Shown here: positions 53,637 to 62,683 of the stretch, in pieces
Position numbering within the stretch: position 1 is the first letter of the stretch
Layout: the number at the start of each line of letters is the position of its first letter
Origin: JARRKU01 sp963675565
GTDB lineage: Bacteria; Desulfobacterota; Desulfobacteria; Desulfobacterales; Desulfosarcinaceae
Reading direction: 5' to 3'
Assembly: GCA_963675565.2 (NCBI GenBank)
Contig: CAXXYD010000001.1
Location: forward strand, 1,240,001 to 1,304,000
DNA: 64,000 bases
Position numbers and translations under genes: made by a program
The notes under the pieces: generated by a model
Told to the model about the DNA's origin: nothing
Seen by the model: the letters and a program-made list of their open reading frames with translations, nothing else
Database searches by the model: none

Positions 53637-55226
53637 ATGGACACAAACTTCCAGCCATTACTGATTGAGGCGTTGGTCCAACCGGCCTTCTATCCCCATG
53701 CGGTTTCAACGATATCCCGTATAGAAACCCACATCTCCACGGTCTTTTTGACCGGAGAATATGTCTATAAGATCAAAAAACCAGTGGATTTTGGATTCGT
53801 GGATTTCAAGTCCCTGGAAAACCGTCGTTATTTTTGCGAGCAGGAAGTCCGGCTCAATCGGCGGCTGGCCCGGGGTATCTACCTGGCAGTGGTCGCCTTC
53901 TGCTGGGACGGGCAAAAACTGACGCTCGACGGATCGGGCCGGGCGATTGAATATGCCGTGCAGATGAAACAGCTCTCGCGCAAACACACCATGCAGCACC
54001 TATTAAATGATAACGCCCTGACGGAATCGGATCTGATGCGGCTGGCCGCAAAGCTGGCGCAATTCCACAGGAAAGCCCCCCGAGTGATAGATCAGCCCAT
54101 CTGGTCCTATATAAAAGCCGCCTGTGATGAAAATTTCAGGCAAGTATGGCCGTACAGGGGCAAACTGCTGGACACGGCATGCTTGCGCGCCATCCAAAAC
54201 GCCACCGGCGAACTGCTTGATCGCAGCCAGGGACTTTTCGACCAGCGAACGGCCAGCGGCAAAATCTGCGACGGCCACGGTGATCTGCGCGCCGAGCATG
54301 TCTATTTCACCCCCGACGGACAAATCCAAATTCTCGATTGTATTGAATTTAATGAACGTTTACGAATAGTGGATGTGGCCTCGGATCTGGCCTTTTTGGC
54401 CATGGATCTGGATTACCTTCACAAACCGCAGTTCGTTCACCGCTTTCTAAAAGCATACTGCCGAACAGCCGGGGATGCCAGCATGCTCTGCTTGATGGAA
54501 TTCTACAAATGCTACCGGGCCATGGTGCGCTGCAAAGTGGGTTGCATTCAATGGTCCAATCCCGGACTCAGCATAAAACAACGTGATGCTCTGTCCGCCA
54601 GTGTACGCCGCTATCTCGAACTGGCCCACGATTATGCCCGATGTATGATCAAACCCGCCCTGTGGATTTTTTGCGGGCTGCCCGCTTCAGGCAAGAGCGC
54701 GCTTGCATCAGCGCTGAGCAAAGCACTGCAGGTCGAATATCTGAATTCGGATCGTGTCCGCAAACAGCGATTCGGACTATCCCCCCGGGACTGCGCCATT
54801 GAACCGGTCGATCAGGGCATATATTCTGCCGAAGCCCGCCAGCAGGTCTATGCGCAGCTGCTTGATGCGGCCCGCCAAAGGATTCAATCCGGCCGTTCGA
54901 TCATCCTGGATGCCACATACAGCGCATCGACTTACCGCGAAAAGGTTCTCCAACTGGCCGATGAATACCCGGCCGAAACCCTCTTTGTGGAATGCACGGC
55001 CGATGAAGCCGTCTTGCGCAGCAGACTGCGGCAAAGAGAACACGCCGCATCGGTATCCGATGCCCGGTTGGCCCATTTCGACACCTTGAAATCACGCTTT
55101 GAGCCGTTGACCGATATCCCGCCCGACAGGCATATCCGGATCGATACTACAGCGAAAATGACGGATTGCCTCAATTCGCTTTTCATCGAAAGATATTTGT
55201 GTCGAATGGAGAAATGCCGGCAATGA
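53637..55226 (+). CDS. Aminoglycoside phosphotransferase-like domain fused to a P-loop kinase domain
   Basis: A 529-residue two-domain protein. The N-terminal ~330 residues resemble the APH/protein-kinase fold: VYKIKKPVDFGFVDF (ATP-binding Lys), CDGHGDLRAEHVYF (catalytic Asp loop) and ILDCIEFNERLRIVD (metal-binding Asp). The C-terminal ~190 residues form a gluconate-kinase/Zeta-like P-loop kinase (CGLPASGKSALASAL, SIILDATYSASTYREKV, LRSRLRQRE). This fusion is a known conserved uncharacterised family (APH-like COG2187 with predicted kinase COG0645). Substrate unknown. The stop overlaps the Usp gene (ATGA), so both are co-translated. Confidence 0.85.
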   Translation: MDTNFQPLLIEALVQPAFYPHAVSTISRIETHISTVFLTGEYVYKIKKPVDFGFVDFKSLENRRYFCEQEVRLNRRLARGIYLAVVAFCWDGQKLTLDGSGRAIEYAVQMKQLSRKHTMQHLLNDNALTESDLMRLAAKLAQFHRKAPRVIDQPIWSYIKAACDENFRQVWPYRGKLLDTACLRAIQNATGELLDRSQGLFDQRTASGKICDGHGDLRAEHVYFTPDGQIQILDCIEFNERLRIVDVASDLAFLAMDLDYLHKPQFVHRFLKAYCRTAGDASMLCLMEFYKCYRAMVRCKVGCIQWSNPGLSIKQRDALSASVRRYLELAHDYARCMIKPALWIFCGLPASGKSALASALSKALQVEYLNSDRVRKQRFGLSPRDCAIEPVDQGIYSAEARQQVYAQLLDAARQRIQSGRSIILDATYSASTYREKVLQLADEYPAETLFVECTADEAVLRSRLRQREHAASVSDARLAHFDTLKSRFEPLTDIPPDRHIRIDTTAKMTDCLNSLFIERYLCRMEKCRQ

Positions 55227-56215
55227 CCACAACGGCACCTTTATTTCCAGATATTCTCGCGGCCGCCGCAAAGCTGGATGGTATCGATCCACCGGCGGTC
55301 ACGGCTGCGCGGCTTGCACGACGCGAGAATGCGCGGTTGCAGATCGTTCACGCCGTCTCATCGGCAGCGCTAAAAAAAGGAATCCCCCACCGGCAGGGTG
55401 CTTCAGGGCAGCGCCGAGCCGCTCCCTCTTTTCCAGCGATAGCCCGCCGCCTGGCCGATCTTTACGGCAATGATGACCCGGGGCTGGCCGTCACCGATAT
55501 CCACATTACGGCAGGCGTTGCCTGGGAGGTGATATACAAAAGGGCTGCAGAACTGAAAAGCCATCTGATTGTCTTGGGCCCCCATGTGGAATCTGCGAAA
55601 GCCACCCGCTTGCCTCAAGCCAGGGGGCCGCTGGGAAGCACGGCTGAAGGCGTGATACGTCATGTCCGATGCCCGGTAATGCTGATCAATCAGGCATTTG
55701 CATATCAGCGCCTCGACTTTAAGAAAATCGCAGTGGGAATCGACTTTTGGCGCCCATGCATCAGTGCCCTGTGCCTGGCGGCGCTCATAGCGACCCACTT
55801 CGATGGACAGATCTACCCGTTTCACATGCTGCCCATTCCGCCTTATCCCAAATATACGCCGGCATCTTTCGTGGCGGATCTTCAACGTATCGAACGGCAG
55901 TTAGACGCCGTATGCCGGCAATTACTTCAAGGGATTCACTACCAAACCCGAATAAAAACCGGAGTCATCCCCCATAAGGCACTGTTGCAGCATGCCCGGC
56001 GAATCGATTCCGATCTGATCGTCATCGGATCGCACACCAAAGAAAAGGCCGGCAAGTGGTATCCGGGCAGCGTGGCCCAGCAGCTCGGTGTTCAAGCGCA
56101 CTGCCCGGTCATAGTGGTCAATGGGCCGGATGCATTGGCCCACTGGGAAAACGATCCGCGCACAGCGAAGTTATCCAGCATTGAAACCCCCTCTCTGACG
56201 CTTTTTCCCATGTGA
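55223..56215 (+). CDS. Tandem universal stress protein (two UspA domains)
   Basis: Start at the ATG at 55223 overlapping the upstream stop; an ATG at 55214 is an alternative. The ~330-residue protein has two Usp folds. The second ends with LIVIGSHTKEKAGKWYPGSVAQQL, matching the ATP-binding pattern G-2x-G-9x-G-S/T imperfectly; the first has LIVLGPHVESAKATRLP and GPLGSTAEGVIRHVRCPVML. Its N-terminal ~55 residues (FPDILAAAAKLDGIDPPAVT) are atypical: the usual first beta strand and Asp of the ATP site are missing. Stress-response function inferred from family; coupled to the kinase fusion. Confidence 0.8.
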   Translation: MTTTAPLFPDILAAAAKLDGIDPPAVTAARLARRENARLQIVHAVSSAALKKGIPHRQGASGQRRAAPSFPAIARRLADLYGNDDPGLAVTDIHITAGVAWEVIYKRAAELKSHLIVLGPHVESAKATRLPQARGPLGSTAEGVIRHVRCPVMLINQAFAYQRLDFKKIAVGIDFWRPCISALCLAALIATHFDGQIYPFHMLPIPPYPKYTPASFVADLQRIERQLDAVCRQLLQGIHYQTRIKTGVIPHKALLQHARRIDSDLIVIGSHTKEKAGKWYPGSVAQQLGVQAHCPVIVVNGPDALAHWENDPRTAKLSSIETPSLTLFPM

Positions 56216-56357
56216 TTAGATACGATTCCCATCCTTGGCTTAACAATACATAATCACTCGATGAACCCGCAAAACGTTCATCCACAGAGATCACAGAGAA
56301 ATCGAATCATTACCAATGGGTTATCGGTCAATGAATGAGCCGGGTGCCGCCCCGGTT

Positions 56358-56639
56358 TTAATACGTTACCGAAAAGGTATCGTATTCTCCCGCAAAAGTC
56401 TCCCAAGCCACCTGAACTTCGCTCACCTTGGACATGGGCGAACCGTTCCAACACCAGTCGAGGACTTCATCAACCCGGCTGGCATCGCCTTCAAAAACGG
56501 CTTCGACAGTACCGTCGGGCCGGTTGCGCACCCATCCGGTGACGCCGATCCGCCCGGCGGCTTTCTGTGTTTCAGCGCGAAAAAAGACACCCTGCACGCG
56601 ACCGGAAATAATGACATGGGCACGAACGTTTTGATCCAT
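56358..56639 (-). CDS. acyP: Acylphosphatase
   Basis: A 93-residue enzyme of standard size. The phosphate-binding loop SGRVQGVFFRAETQ contains the catalytic Arg, and GVTGWVRNRPDGTVEAVFEG contains the catalytic Asn. It hydrolyses acyl phosphates such as acetyl phosphate or 1,3-bisphosphoglycerate. Transcribed towards the Usp gene, 26 bases downstream of ligA in the - strand run. Confidence 0.96.
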   Translation of the reverse strand: MDQNVRAHVIISGRVQGVFFRAETQKAAGRIGVTGWVRNRPDGTVEAVFEGDASRVDEVLDWCWNGSPMSKVSEVQVAWETFAGEYDTFSVTY

Positions 56640-56665
56640 CTTACACCTCCTGCCGACCTGCGGGT

Positions 56666-58510
56666 TTAAGGGTTGTCACCGATCAGGCTTTGATATTGCG
56701 CTTCGGTTAAGACTTTCACCTCCAGCCGTTTGGCTTTATCGCGTTTGGATGCCCCGACGCGCTGGCCGCAAACGAGAAGGTCGGTTGTACTGCTGACCGC
56801 TGTCTGGACGATAGCGCCAAGCTGCCTTGCCCGGGCCTGCATGGCTTCCCGGCTGCCAGCCGCCATTTTTCCGGTAAAAACCACTTTTTTCCCGGAAATG
56901 GGGCTCTCGACGGACTCCATATGCGACACAAGAGGGGTCTTTTCAAGATTAAAGCCCAGTTCAAGCATGTGGTTCATGGTTTCGGCCTGCTCGGCAATCC
57001 CCTGCGATATGGACCGGCTGGTAATCTCGCCAAAGCCGCTGATTCGGGCAATTGTCTCCGGTTCTATTCCCATCAGGTCATACAGCGCGACATGCTGCAG
57101 CAACCGACGACTGTCACCCACACCCAAATCAGAAATGCCGAAAGCCGCCAGAAACCTCCAATCTTCGACTTCTTTCGTTCGGCTTACGGCAAGTGCCTCT
57201 GCCAAATTCTTGGATTGCACCGGTCCGAATCCCAACACCAGGAAATCTTCTTCTCTCATGGCATAAATTTTTTCGAGGGAATCAAAGCCGGCGGCCACCA
57301 ATTTTTGAATGGTTTTGATGCCATACCAGTCGGCGCTGCCCAGAATTTTGAACCAGTGGCTGATGCGCTGTTCGATTTTTGCCGGACAGCCCACATTCGT
57401 ACATCGCAGGAAATCGCCTTTCCAGGTGAGCGCCCTGCCGCAAACCGGGCAGCTGTCGGGCACCTCGGCCTGAGATGACACGGCCAGAACACGCTCCAGT
57501 TTGGGAATGACTTCACCGCTGCGAATAATTTCGATTCTGGCGCCGGGACCGATGTTTCGCCTGCCCACCATGCCGGCATGGTGGGCCGTTACCCGTCGAA
57601 TCGTCGCGCCGGAGAGCACGACAGGGGCAACTTCCAGCACAGGGGTGATGTTGCCGGTGCGCCCCACCTGCCACTGGATACCTTCCACGGTGGTACGGGC
57701 GGTTTCACCTTTGCGCTTGACCGCGATCTGCCAGCGGTAATGATGGGTGGTGGCCCCCATGGCGTCCTTTAGCCGCTCGTCGACCACTTCCACCACCACC
57801 CCGTCCAGGGGATAGTCGTAGGTGGCCATGACCGTATCGATGAATTCATCGATACGCTCCAGAAGCTCTTCTGCCCCACCCTGCCAGAATGTCATTTGGC
57901 TGTAGGGCACAAAACGAACCATGCCGTCGTTCAAGGCTTTTTCGGCATCCGGGTTCAGGGTGTCGGAAGAGACGATACCCACCACCATGTTGCGCGGATG
58001 CTCGAACGTATCGGCCAGATGGGAGGTGAAATACGATTGAACCACAACAATTTCGCCCAGTCCCAGGCCGCGGCCGCCGATGGGAATCACCCCTTTTTCG
58101 AATGCACTGCTGATTTCATAGCCCACAATGCCGTTGCCTCGGCTGGCAAACACCTCTCCGTCATCCCGGCCGGCCAGGCCATCCAGTTTGGGTGAAACCC
58201 TGAACAAGATATCGTCCAGTCCCAAATCCTGGGCGGCCTTGCACACCCTGCCGACATAGCGCTTCAGTTGCTCCGGCGTGTAAGCCTTTTCCGTGGAGAG
58301 CATGGGCATGGGATGGCGCACCTCTTGACGCCCCGGCAGCGCCTCCGGTTCAACTGTGGATAAAAAAGGATGTTCCGGAACGGCATCCCGCAGTTTCTCC
58401 ACCAGCCGGTCGTACTCCGCATCACTGACCAGCGGCTGTCCGTTGCGGTAAGCCTGGTTGTACTTTTCAAGCAGCTGGACAAGGGAGGCAATTTCCATAT
58501 CAGTCGACAT
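56666..58510 (-). CDS. ligA: Divergent NAD-dependent DNA ligase (LigA-like)
   Basis: The start is the ATG at 58510, overlapping the phosphorylase stop; the first 135 codons of the longer frame lie in that gene. The 614-residue protein is shorter than usual LigA (~670). It has domain Ia (LVSDAEYDRLVEKL), the nucleotidyl-transfer motif SPKLDG with Lys108, the OB fold, a Cys4 zinc finger (CPVCGRALTWKGDFLRCTNV, then GCPAK), helix-hairpin-helix repeats and a BRCT domain (GKKVVFTGKMAAGSREAMQA). Differences: ATRGDG reads ASRGNG, the region after KLDG is shortened, and the motif IV Lys (E. coli K290) is Glu241 (LDGVVVEV), although Lys265 (K314) is kept. May be a second, specialised ligase. Confidence 0.85.
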   Translation of the reverse strand: MSTDMEIASLVQLLEKYNQAYRNGQPLVSDAEYDRLVEKLRDAVPEHPFLSTVEPEALPGRQEVRHPMPMLSTEKAYTPEQLKRYVGRVCKAAQDLGLDDILFRVSPKLDGLAGRDDGEVFASRGNGIVGYEISSAFEKGVIPIGGRGLGLGEIVVVQSYFTSHLADTFEHPRNMVVGIVSSDTLNPDAEKALNDGMVRFVPYSQMTFWQGGAEELLERIDEFIDTVMATYDYPLDGVVVEVVDERLKDAMGATTHHYRWQIAVKRKGETARTTVEGIQWQVGRTGNITPVLEVAPVVLSGATIRRVTAHHAGMVGRRNIGPGARIEIIRSGEVIPKLERVLAVSSQAEVPDSCPVCGRALTWKGDFLRCTNVGCPAKIEQRISHWFKILGSADWYGIKTIQKLVAAGFDSLEKIYAMREEDFLVLGFGPVQSKNLAEALAVSRTKEVEDWRFLAAFGISDLGVGDSRRLLQHVALYDLMGIEPETIARISGFGEITSRSISQGIAEQAETMNHMLELGFNLEKTPLVSHMESVESPISGKKVVFTGKMAAGSREAMQARARQLGAIVQTAVSSTTDLLVCGQRVGASKRDKAKRLEVKVLTEAQYQSLIGDNP

Positions 58511-59231
58511 CTCCGGTATGGTGTGACAATAATTCGCAAAGGGTGCTGCGGGCATATTTGAAAGCCGCATCTTTGAACCCGGGCCGCCACTGGAGGGTGG
58601 CCAGTTCATCGGACACCACCAGTACGGCCGCCGCCGGCATGGTGTAAAACCGGGCCACGGACAACAGGGCCGAAAGTTCCATCTCCACGGCCAGCGCCCC
58701 CCGTGTTCTGAAGTGCTCGATTTTGCCCGGAGTTTCCCTGAATAGGGCATCCGTGGTCCACACCGGACCCTGATGGAAATCCAACTTTCGATCCCGAAGC
58801 ATCCGGCACAGGCCGTCGGTCCATGCCGCATCGGATTCAATGCTGGCGCCCGGCAATTGGTTGTAATGCGGGGAGGTTCCTTCATCGATAATGGCACTTC
58901 GGGGGACGATGACATCGCCGGTTTTTACCGAGCCATGGATCGCACCGCACCATCCCATGAACAGAAACCGGTTTACGCCCCAGGCCCGCAATGTCTCAAG
59001 CACCATGACCGCATAGGGTGAACCCGTGAGGGGGCCGACAAGGCAGGGCCGTTGCGGGTTTCCGGCGTCGTAGCAACAACGGCTGACAAAAAACCGCCGC
59101 GTGTCAGGCAGTTCCAGCCGCCGACGCAGACCGTGAAAATCCGTCTCCGTTGCCGTCAGAATGGCAAACGGCCCAAGCGAGGGCGAATGTGCATCGCACA
59201 CCGGCTGCACGATACCGCGTTCATGGCTCAT
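58500..59231 (-). CDS. Nucleoside phosphorylase (PNP/UDP family)
   Basis: A 243-residue protein of the purine/uridine phosphorylase family: LVGPLTGSPYAVMVLETLRA, FMGWCGAIHGSVKTGDVIVP, GPVWTTDALFRETPG and GALAVEMELSALLSVA with the ribose-binding Glu, then LVVSDELATL. It cleaves a nucleoside with phosphate; the base specificity cannot be told from sequence, though the end is uridine phosphorylase-like. It overlaps ligA by 11 bases, an operon of nucleotide salvage and DNA joining. Confidence 0.87.
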   Translation of the reverse strand: MSHERGIVQPVCDAHSPSLGPFAILTATETDFHGLRRRLELPDTRRFFVSRCCYDAGNPQRPCLVGPLTGSPYAVMVLETLRAWGVNRFLFMGWCGAIHGSVKTGDVIVPRSAIIDEGTSPHYNQLPGASIESDAAWTDGLCRMLRDRKLDFHQGPVWTTDALFRETPGKIEHFRTRGALAVEMELSALLSVARFYTMPAAAVLVVSDELATLQWRPGFKDAAFKYARSTLCELLSHHTGDVD

Positions 59232-59255
59232 CGGGTCAGCCCCGTATAGCGACGC

Positions 59256-59510
59256 TTACTCCGGACCGGACAGTTCACTCAGGTCATCTTTGATTTCGTC
59301 GATGATATCGTAGAGCCACATCAGGTCTTCAATGGTCAATCGGCCGGCCTTTGTGGGCACCCGCTCGGTGCCGTCCTTTTTTAACAAAATCCGGGGGCCG
59401 ATCTGCACTTTGGCCTCTCCGCCGTTGTATCGCTGGATGGAAACGATCAGTCCTGTTTCCTCACAGCGCCATTGTTTTACGGTTTCATCCAAACTTGCAT
59501 CGTATGGCAT
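59256..59510 (-). CDS. Small acidic conserved protein of unknown function
   Basis: Start at the ATG at 59510 behind AGAGGAC; the longer frame (to 59624) begins inside glyS. The 84-residue product (VKQWRCEETGLIVSIQRYNG, then AKVQIGPRILLKKDGTERVP and TIEDLMWLYDIIDEIKDDL) looks like a small beta domain followed by a helix. No function recognised. It lies between glyS and the phosphorylase gene in the same direction. Confidence 0.65.
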   Translation of the reverse strand: MPYDASLDETVKQWRCEETGLIVSIQRYNGGEAKVQIGPRILLKKDGTERVPTKAGRLTIEDLMWLYDIIDEIKDDLSELSGPE

Positions 59511-59574
59511 ATTGTCCTCTATCTTCCGGCCGGTTCCAGGTCCCGGCGAGGTTTCTGGTTGACGGCCGCCGGTG

Positions 59575-61641
59575 TCAGGCGGCAATTTTTGAAAAATCCG
59601 CAATACGGATAAACAATCCGGCAATGCTGTTCAACAGTGCCAGCCGATTGTTGCGCAGCACCGCCTCATCGGTCATGACCATGACATCCTCAAAAAAAAC
59701 ATCTACCGGCTTGCGCAGTGTGGCGATGATGGCCAGTGCCTGCCCGAGGTCCCCCCTGGCCAGTTGATCATCCACCTTGGCCTTTACCGCCAAATAGGCC
59801 GCATGCAGCGCCGATTCCGCGGGTTCCTTGAACAGAGCGACATCGGGCTTCACGGTTTCATCCACCTCCGTTTTGCGTAAAATGTTGACCACGCGTTTAA
59901 AGGCGGCCGCCAGGGGTTCAAAGTCGTTATCGCCTTTAAGGGCCTGCAGGGCTGCGGTGCGGTGCCACACATCGGGGATATGGTCTATGGAGACACTGGT
60001 CACCGCGGCCACCACATCCTTGTCGTTGCCTTCTTCGGTGAGCATTCGGGCCATCCGGTTTTGAACGAAGGTCATAACGGCGTCGGCAATCTGTGTCTTG
60101 CCCTGGCAGTCGAAATCACTCAGACCGGCCTCAATCGCGGACCGCAATGAAAAGTTCAGCTGGTGTGCCAGCATGATCTGCACGATGCCGATGCTCTGCC
60201 GCCGAAGGGCATACGGATCCGATGCCCCTGTGGGTACCAAGCCGACGGAGAAACAGCCGCAGAGGGTGTCCAGTTTATCGGCGATCGCCAGAAAGGCACC
60301 GGTGCGGGTTGCCGGCAGCTCGCCGCCTGAGTATATGGGCTTGTAATGGTCTTCAATCGCGGTGGCCACGTCGTGCGGCTCACCTGCAGCCGCTGCGTAG
60401 ACCCGTCCCATGATTCCCTGCAGCTTGGCGAACTCTCCAACTACCTGGCTGACCAGGTCCGCCTTGCACAAACGTGCCGCACGCCGGACATGAGACTGGA
60501 TATCGGCAGGTTCGTTTGCGGTCAGATGGTCTCCCAATTTCTGAATGCGTTCAACCTTGGCATACATGCTGCCGAGTTTTGCCTGAAAAAGCACCCCTTT
60601 GAGACGATCGCACCAATGCTCCATGGATTCTTTCAGGTCGGCCCGGAAGAAAAACTGGGCATCCGAAAGCCGGGCCCTGAGAACACGTTCATGCCCTCTG
60701 GCGACCAGGTCCAGATCCCTGACCCGGGTATTGTTGACCGCAACGAAGCAGGGCATCAGGCGATCCTTATCATCGACCACGGCAAAATACTTCTGATGCT
60801 CGCGCATGGAAGTAATCAGGATCTCTCTGGGAAGCTCCAGAAAGATATCGTCGAATCTTCCGCCCGAAGCGATGGGCACTTCCACCAGATTGGTGACGAT
60901 GTCCAGCAATTCTTCATCCGGCAGGATTCGCCCCCCCATGACCGCCGCGGCGGCCTCGATCTCTTTGCGAACCATCTTTTTGCGAACCGGAATATCGACT
61001 TCCACCTGCCCGCCCCGCAGGGCATCAAGATAATTCGCGGCCGCATCAATTTTGATCTTTTTGTGGTGCATGAACATATGGCCCCAGGCATAGCGCCCGC
61101 TTTTGAGCTTGCCTTCCAAAGAAAAGGGAATCACGGCCTTTCCCAGCAATGCAACGATGGACTGGATGGGCCTGGCGAATGAAATGGTCAAATCCGACCA
61201 GATCATTGTCTTGGGAAACGGTGTGGCCAAAATGACCTCGGGCAATATTTTCTGCAAAACCGTCCTGGCGGCCTTGCCGTTGTCGCGGATGGTGGCACTC
61301 AGATAACGTCCTTTATCGGTTTCCGCAATCTTCAGGCGGCTGACGGCCACGCCGACTTTTTCGGAAAATTTCTGCGCCGGCACGCTGGGATTGCCCTGTT
61401 CGTCGAAAGCGATCCGCTCCGGCGGGCCCATGACTTGTTCGGTGACCGCCTTCTGGCGGTCCGCCACGTCAAGAATGGAAACAGCCAGACGGCGCGGCGT
61501 ACCATAAGCCCGGACAGCACCGTGGCCGATGCGTGCCGCATCCAGTCTGGCGGCCAGGTTCGCGGCCAGTGCCTCCAGGGCGGGCTGGATGTACCCGGCG
61601 GGAATTTCTTCTGTTCCTATTTCAAGCAGTAATTGATTCAT
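59575..61641 (-). CDS. glyS: Glycyl-tRNA synthetase beta subunit
   Basis: Start at the ATG at 61641 with GAGGTG seven bases upstream; a GTG two codons earlier is unlikely. The 688-residue subunit begins with the typical LLLEIGTEEIPAGYIQPAL and contains LPREILITSMREHQKYFAV and the HD-like region FLAIADKLDTLCGCFSVGL, ending in an anticodon-binding helical domain. With GlyQ it forms the alpha2-beta2 bacterial enzyme that charges tRNA-Gly. It follows glyQ by 72 bases. Confidence 0.98.
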   Translation of the reverse strand: MNQLLLEIGTEEIPAGYIQPALEALAANLAARLDAARIGHGAVRAYGTPRRLAVSILDVADRQKAVTEQVMGPPERIAFDEQGNPSVPAQKFSEKVGVAVSRLKIAETDKGRYLSATIRDNGKAARTVLQKILPEVILATPFPKTMIWSDLTISFARPIQSIVALLGKAVIPFSLEGKLKSGRYAWGHMFMHHKKIKIDAAANYLDALRGGQVEVDIPVRKKMVRKEIEAAAAVMGGRILPDEELLDIVTNLVEVPIASGGRFDDIFLELPREILITSMREHQKYFAVVDDKDRLMPCFVAVNNTRVRDLDLVARGHERVLRARLSDAQFFFRADLKESMEHWCDRLKGVLFQAKLGSMYAKVERIQKLGDHLTANEPADIQSHVRRAARLCKADLVSQVVGEFAKLQGIMGRVYAAAAGEPHDVATAIEDHYKPIYSGGELPATRTGAFLAIADKLDTLCGCFSVGLVPTGASDPYALRRQSIGIVQIMLAHQLNFSLRSAIEAGLSDFDCQGKTQIADAVMTFVQNRMARMLTEEGNDKDVVAAVTSVSIDHIPDVWHRTAALQALKGDNDFEPLAAAFKRVVNILRKTEVDETVKPDVALFKEPAESALHAAYLAVKAKVDDQLARGDLGQALAIIATLRKPVDVFFEDVMVMTDEAVLRNNRLALLNSIAGLFIRIADFSKIAA

Positions 61642-61713
61642 ATGCACCTCAAGTGACTCAAACAGTGAATAACGGCTCTCATGATCCCGGCATGCGGGAA
61701 CGTGCGTCGTCTT

Positions 61714-62583
61714 TTACTTTTTCAATAGTGGAAACCCCAGCATCTCACGCTGTTTCAAGTAGGTTTCCGCGCTGCCACGGGCCAGGTTGCGGATGCGGCC
61801 GATATATCCGGTACGCTCGGTGACGCTGATAGCGCCCCGCGCGTCCAGCAGGTTGAAGGTATGGGAGCACTTCAGGCAAAATTCGTACCCGGGCAGTACC
61901 AGGCCCTCTGCGATCATCCGTTTCGATTCAGCCTCATAGGCATCGAACAGCTTCAGCAGCATGGAAACATCGGCTTTTTCAAAATTGTAAGTCGATTGTT
62001 CGACTTCCTGCTGGTGAAAAAGGTCCCCATAGGTGAGGTTTTCATTCCATTTCAGATCGTAAACATTGTCCACGCCCTGCAGATACATGGTGATGCGTTC
62101 GAGTCCGTAGGTCAGCTCCACGGGGATAGGGGAAAGCTCGATACTGCCGGCCATTTGGAAATAGGTGAACTGCGTGATCTCCATTCCGTCCAGCCATATT
62201 TCCCAACCCAGCCCGGAGGCGCCCAGGGTGGGCGATTCCCAGTCGTCTTCTACGAAACGGATGTCATGTTCCAGCGGATCGACACCCAGCGCTTTGAGAC
62301 TGGCCAGATAGAGCTGCTGGACGTCCTGGGGCGACGGTTTGAGTATCACCTGGTACTGATAGTAGTGTTGCAACCGATTGGGATTTTCCCCATAGCGGCC
62401 GTCTGTAGGCCGGCGGGAGGGCTGGACGTAGGCCACGTTCCAAGGCTCCGGCCCCAAGGCCCGCAATGTCGTCGTATGGTGAAACGTACCGGCGCCGACC
62501 TCCAGATCATAAGGCTGCGCGATCACACACCCCTTGCTCGCCCAGAATTTGTGCAAAGCCAGAATCACATTTTGAAAATACAT
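61714..62583 (-). CDS. glyQ: Glycyl-tRNA synthetase alpha subunit
   Basis: Start at the ATG at 62583 (YFQNVILALHKFW) behind AAGGAAG; the frame to 62634 is upstream leader. The 289-residue subunit is the class II catalytic core: GCVIAQPYDLEVGAGTFH, VAYVQPSRRPTDGRYGENP (motif 2), and LTYGLERITMYLQ (motif 3). The alpha2-beta2 enzyme type, as in most Proteobacteria. Confidence 0.98.
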   Translation of the reverse strand: MYFQNVILALHKFWASKGCVIAQPYDLEVGAGTFHHTTTLRALGPEPWNVAYVQPSRRPTDGRYGENPNRLQHYYQYQVILKPSPQDVQQLYLASLKALGVDPLEHDIRFVEDDWESPTLGASGLGWEIWLDGMEITQFTYFQMAGSIELSPIPVELTYGLERITMYLQGVDNVYDLKWNENLTYGDLFHQQEVEQSTYNFEKADVSMLLKLFDAYEAESKRMIAEGLVLPGYEFCLKCSHTFNLLDARGAISVTERTGYIGRIRNLARGSAETYLKQREMLGFPLLKK

Positions 62584-62683
62584 CTTGTCTTCCTTTTCCC
62601 CGTTGAATGGACAGTAAGGACCCGCAACCGCCACGGGCGGTTTATAATCGGGTTCCTATAGCATGGGCACGGCTTGAAAACAA

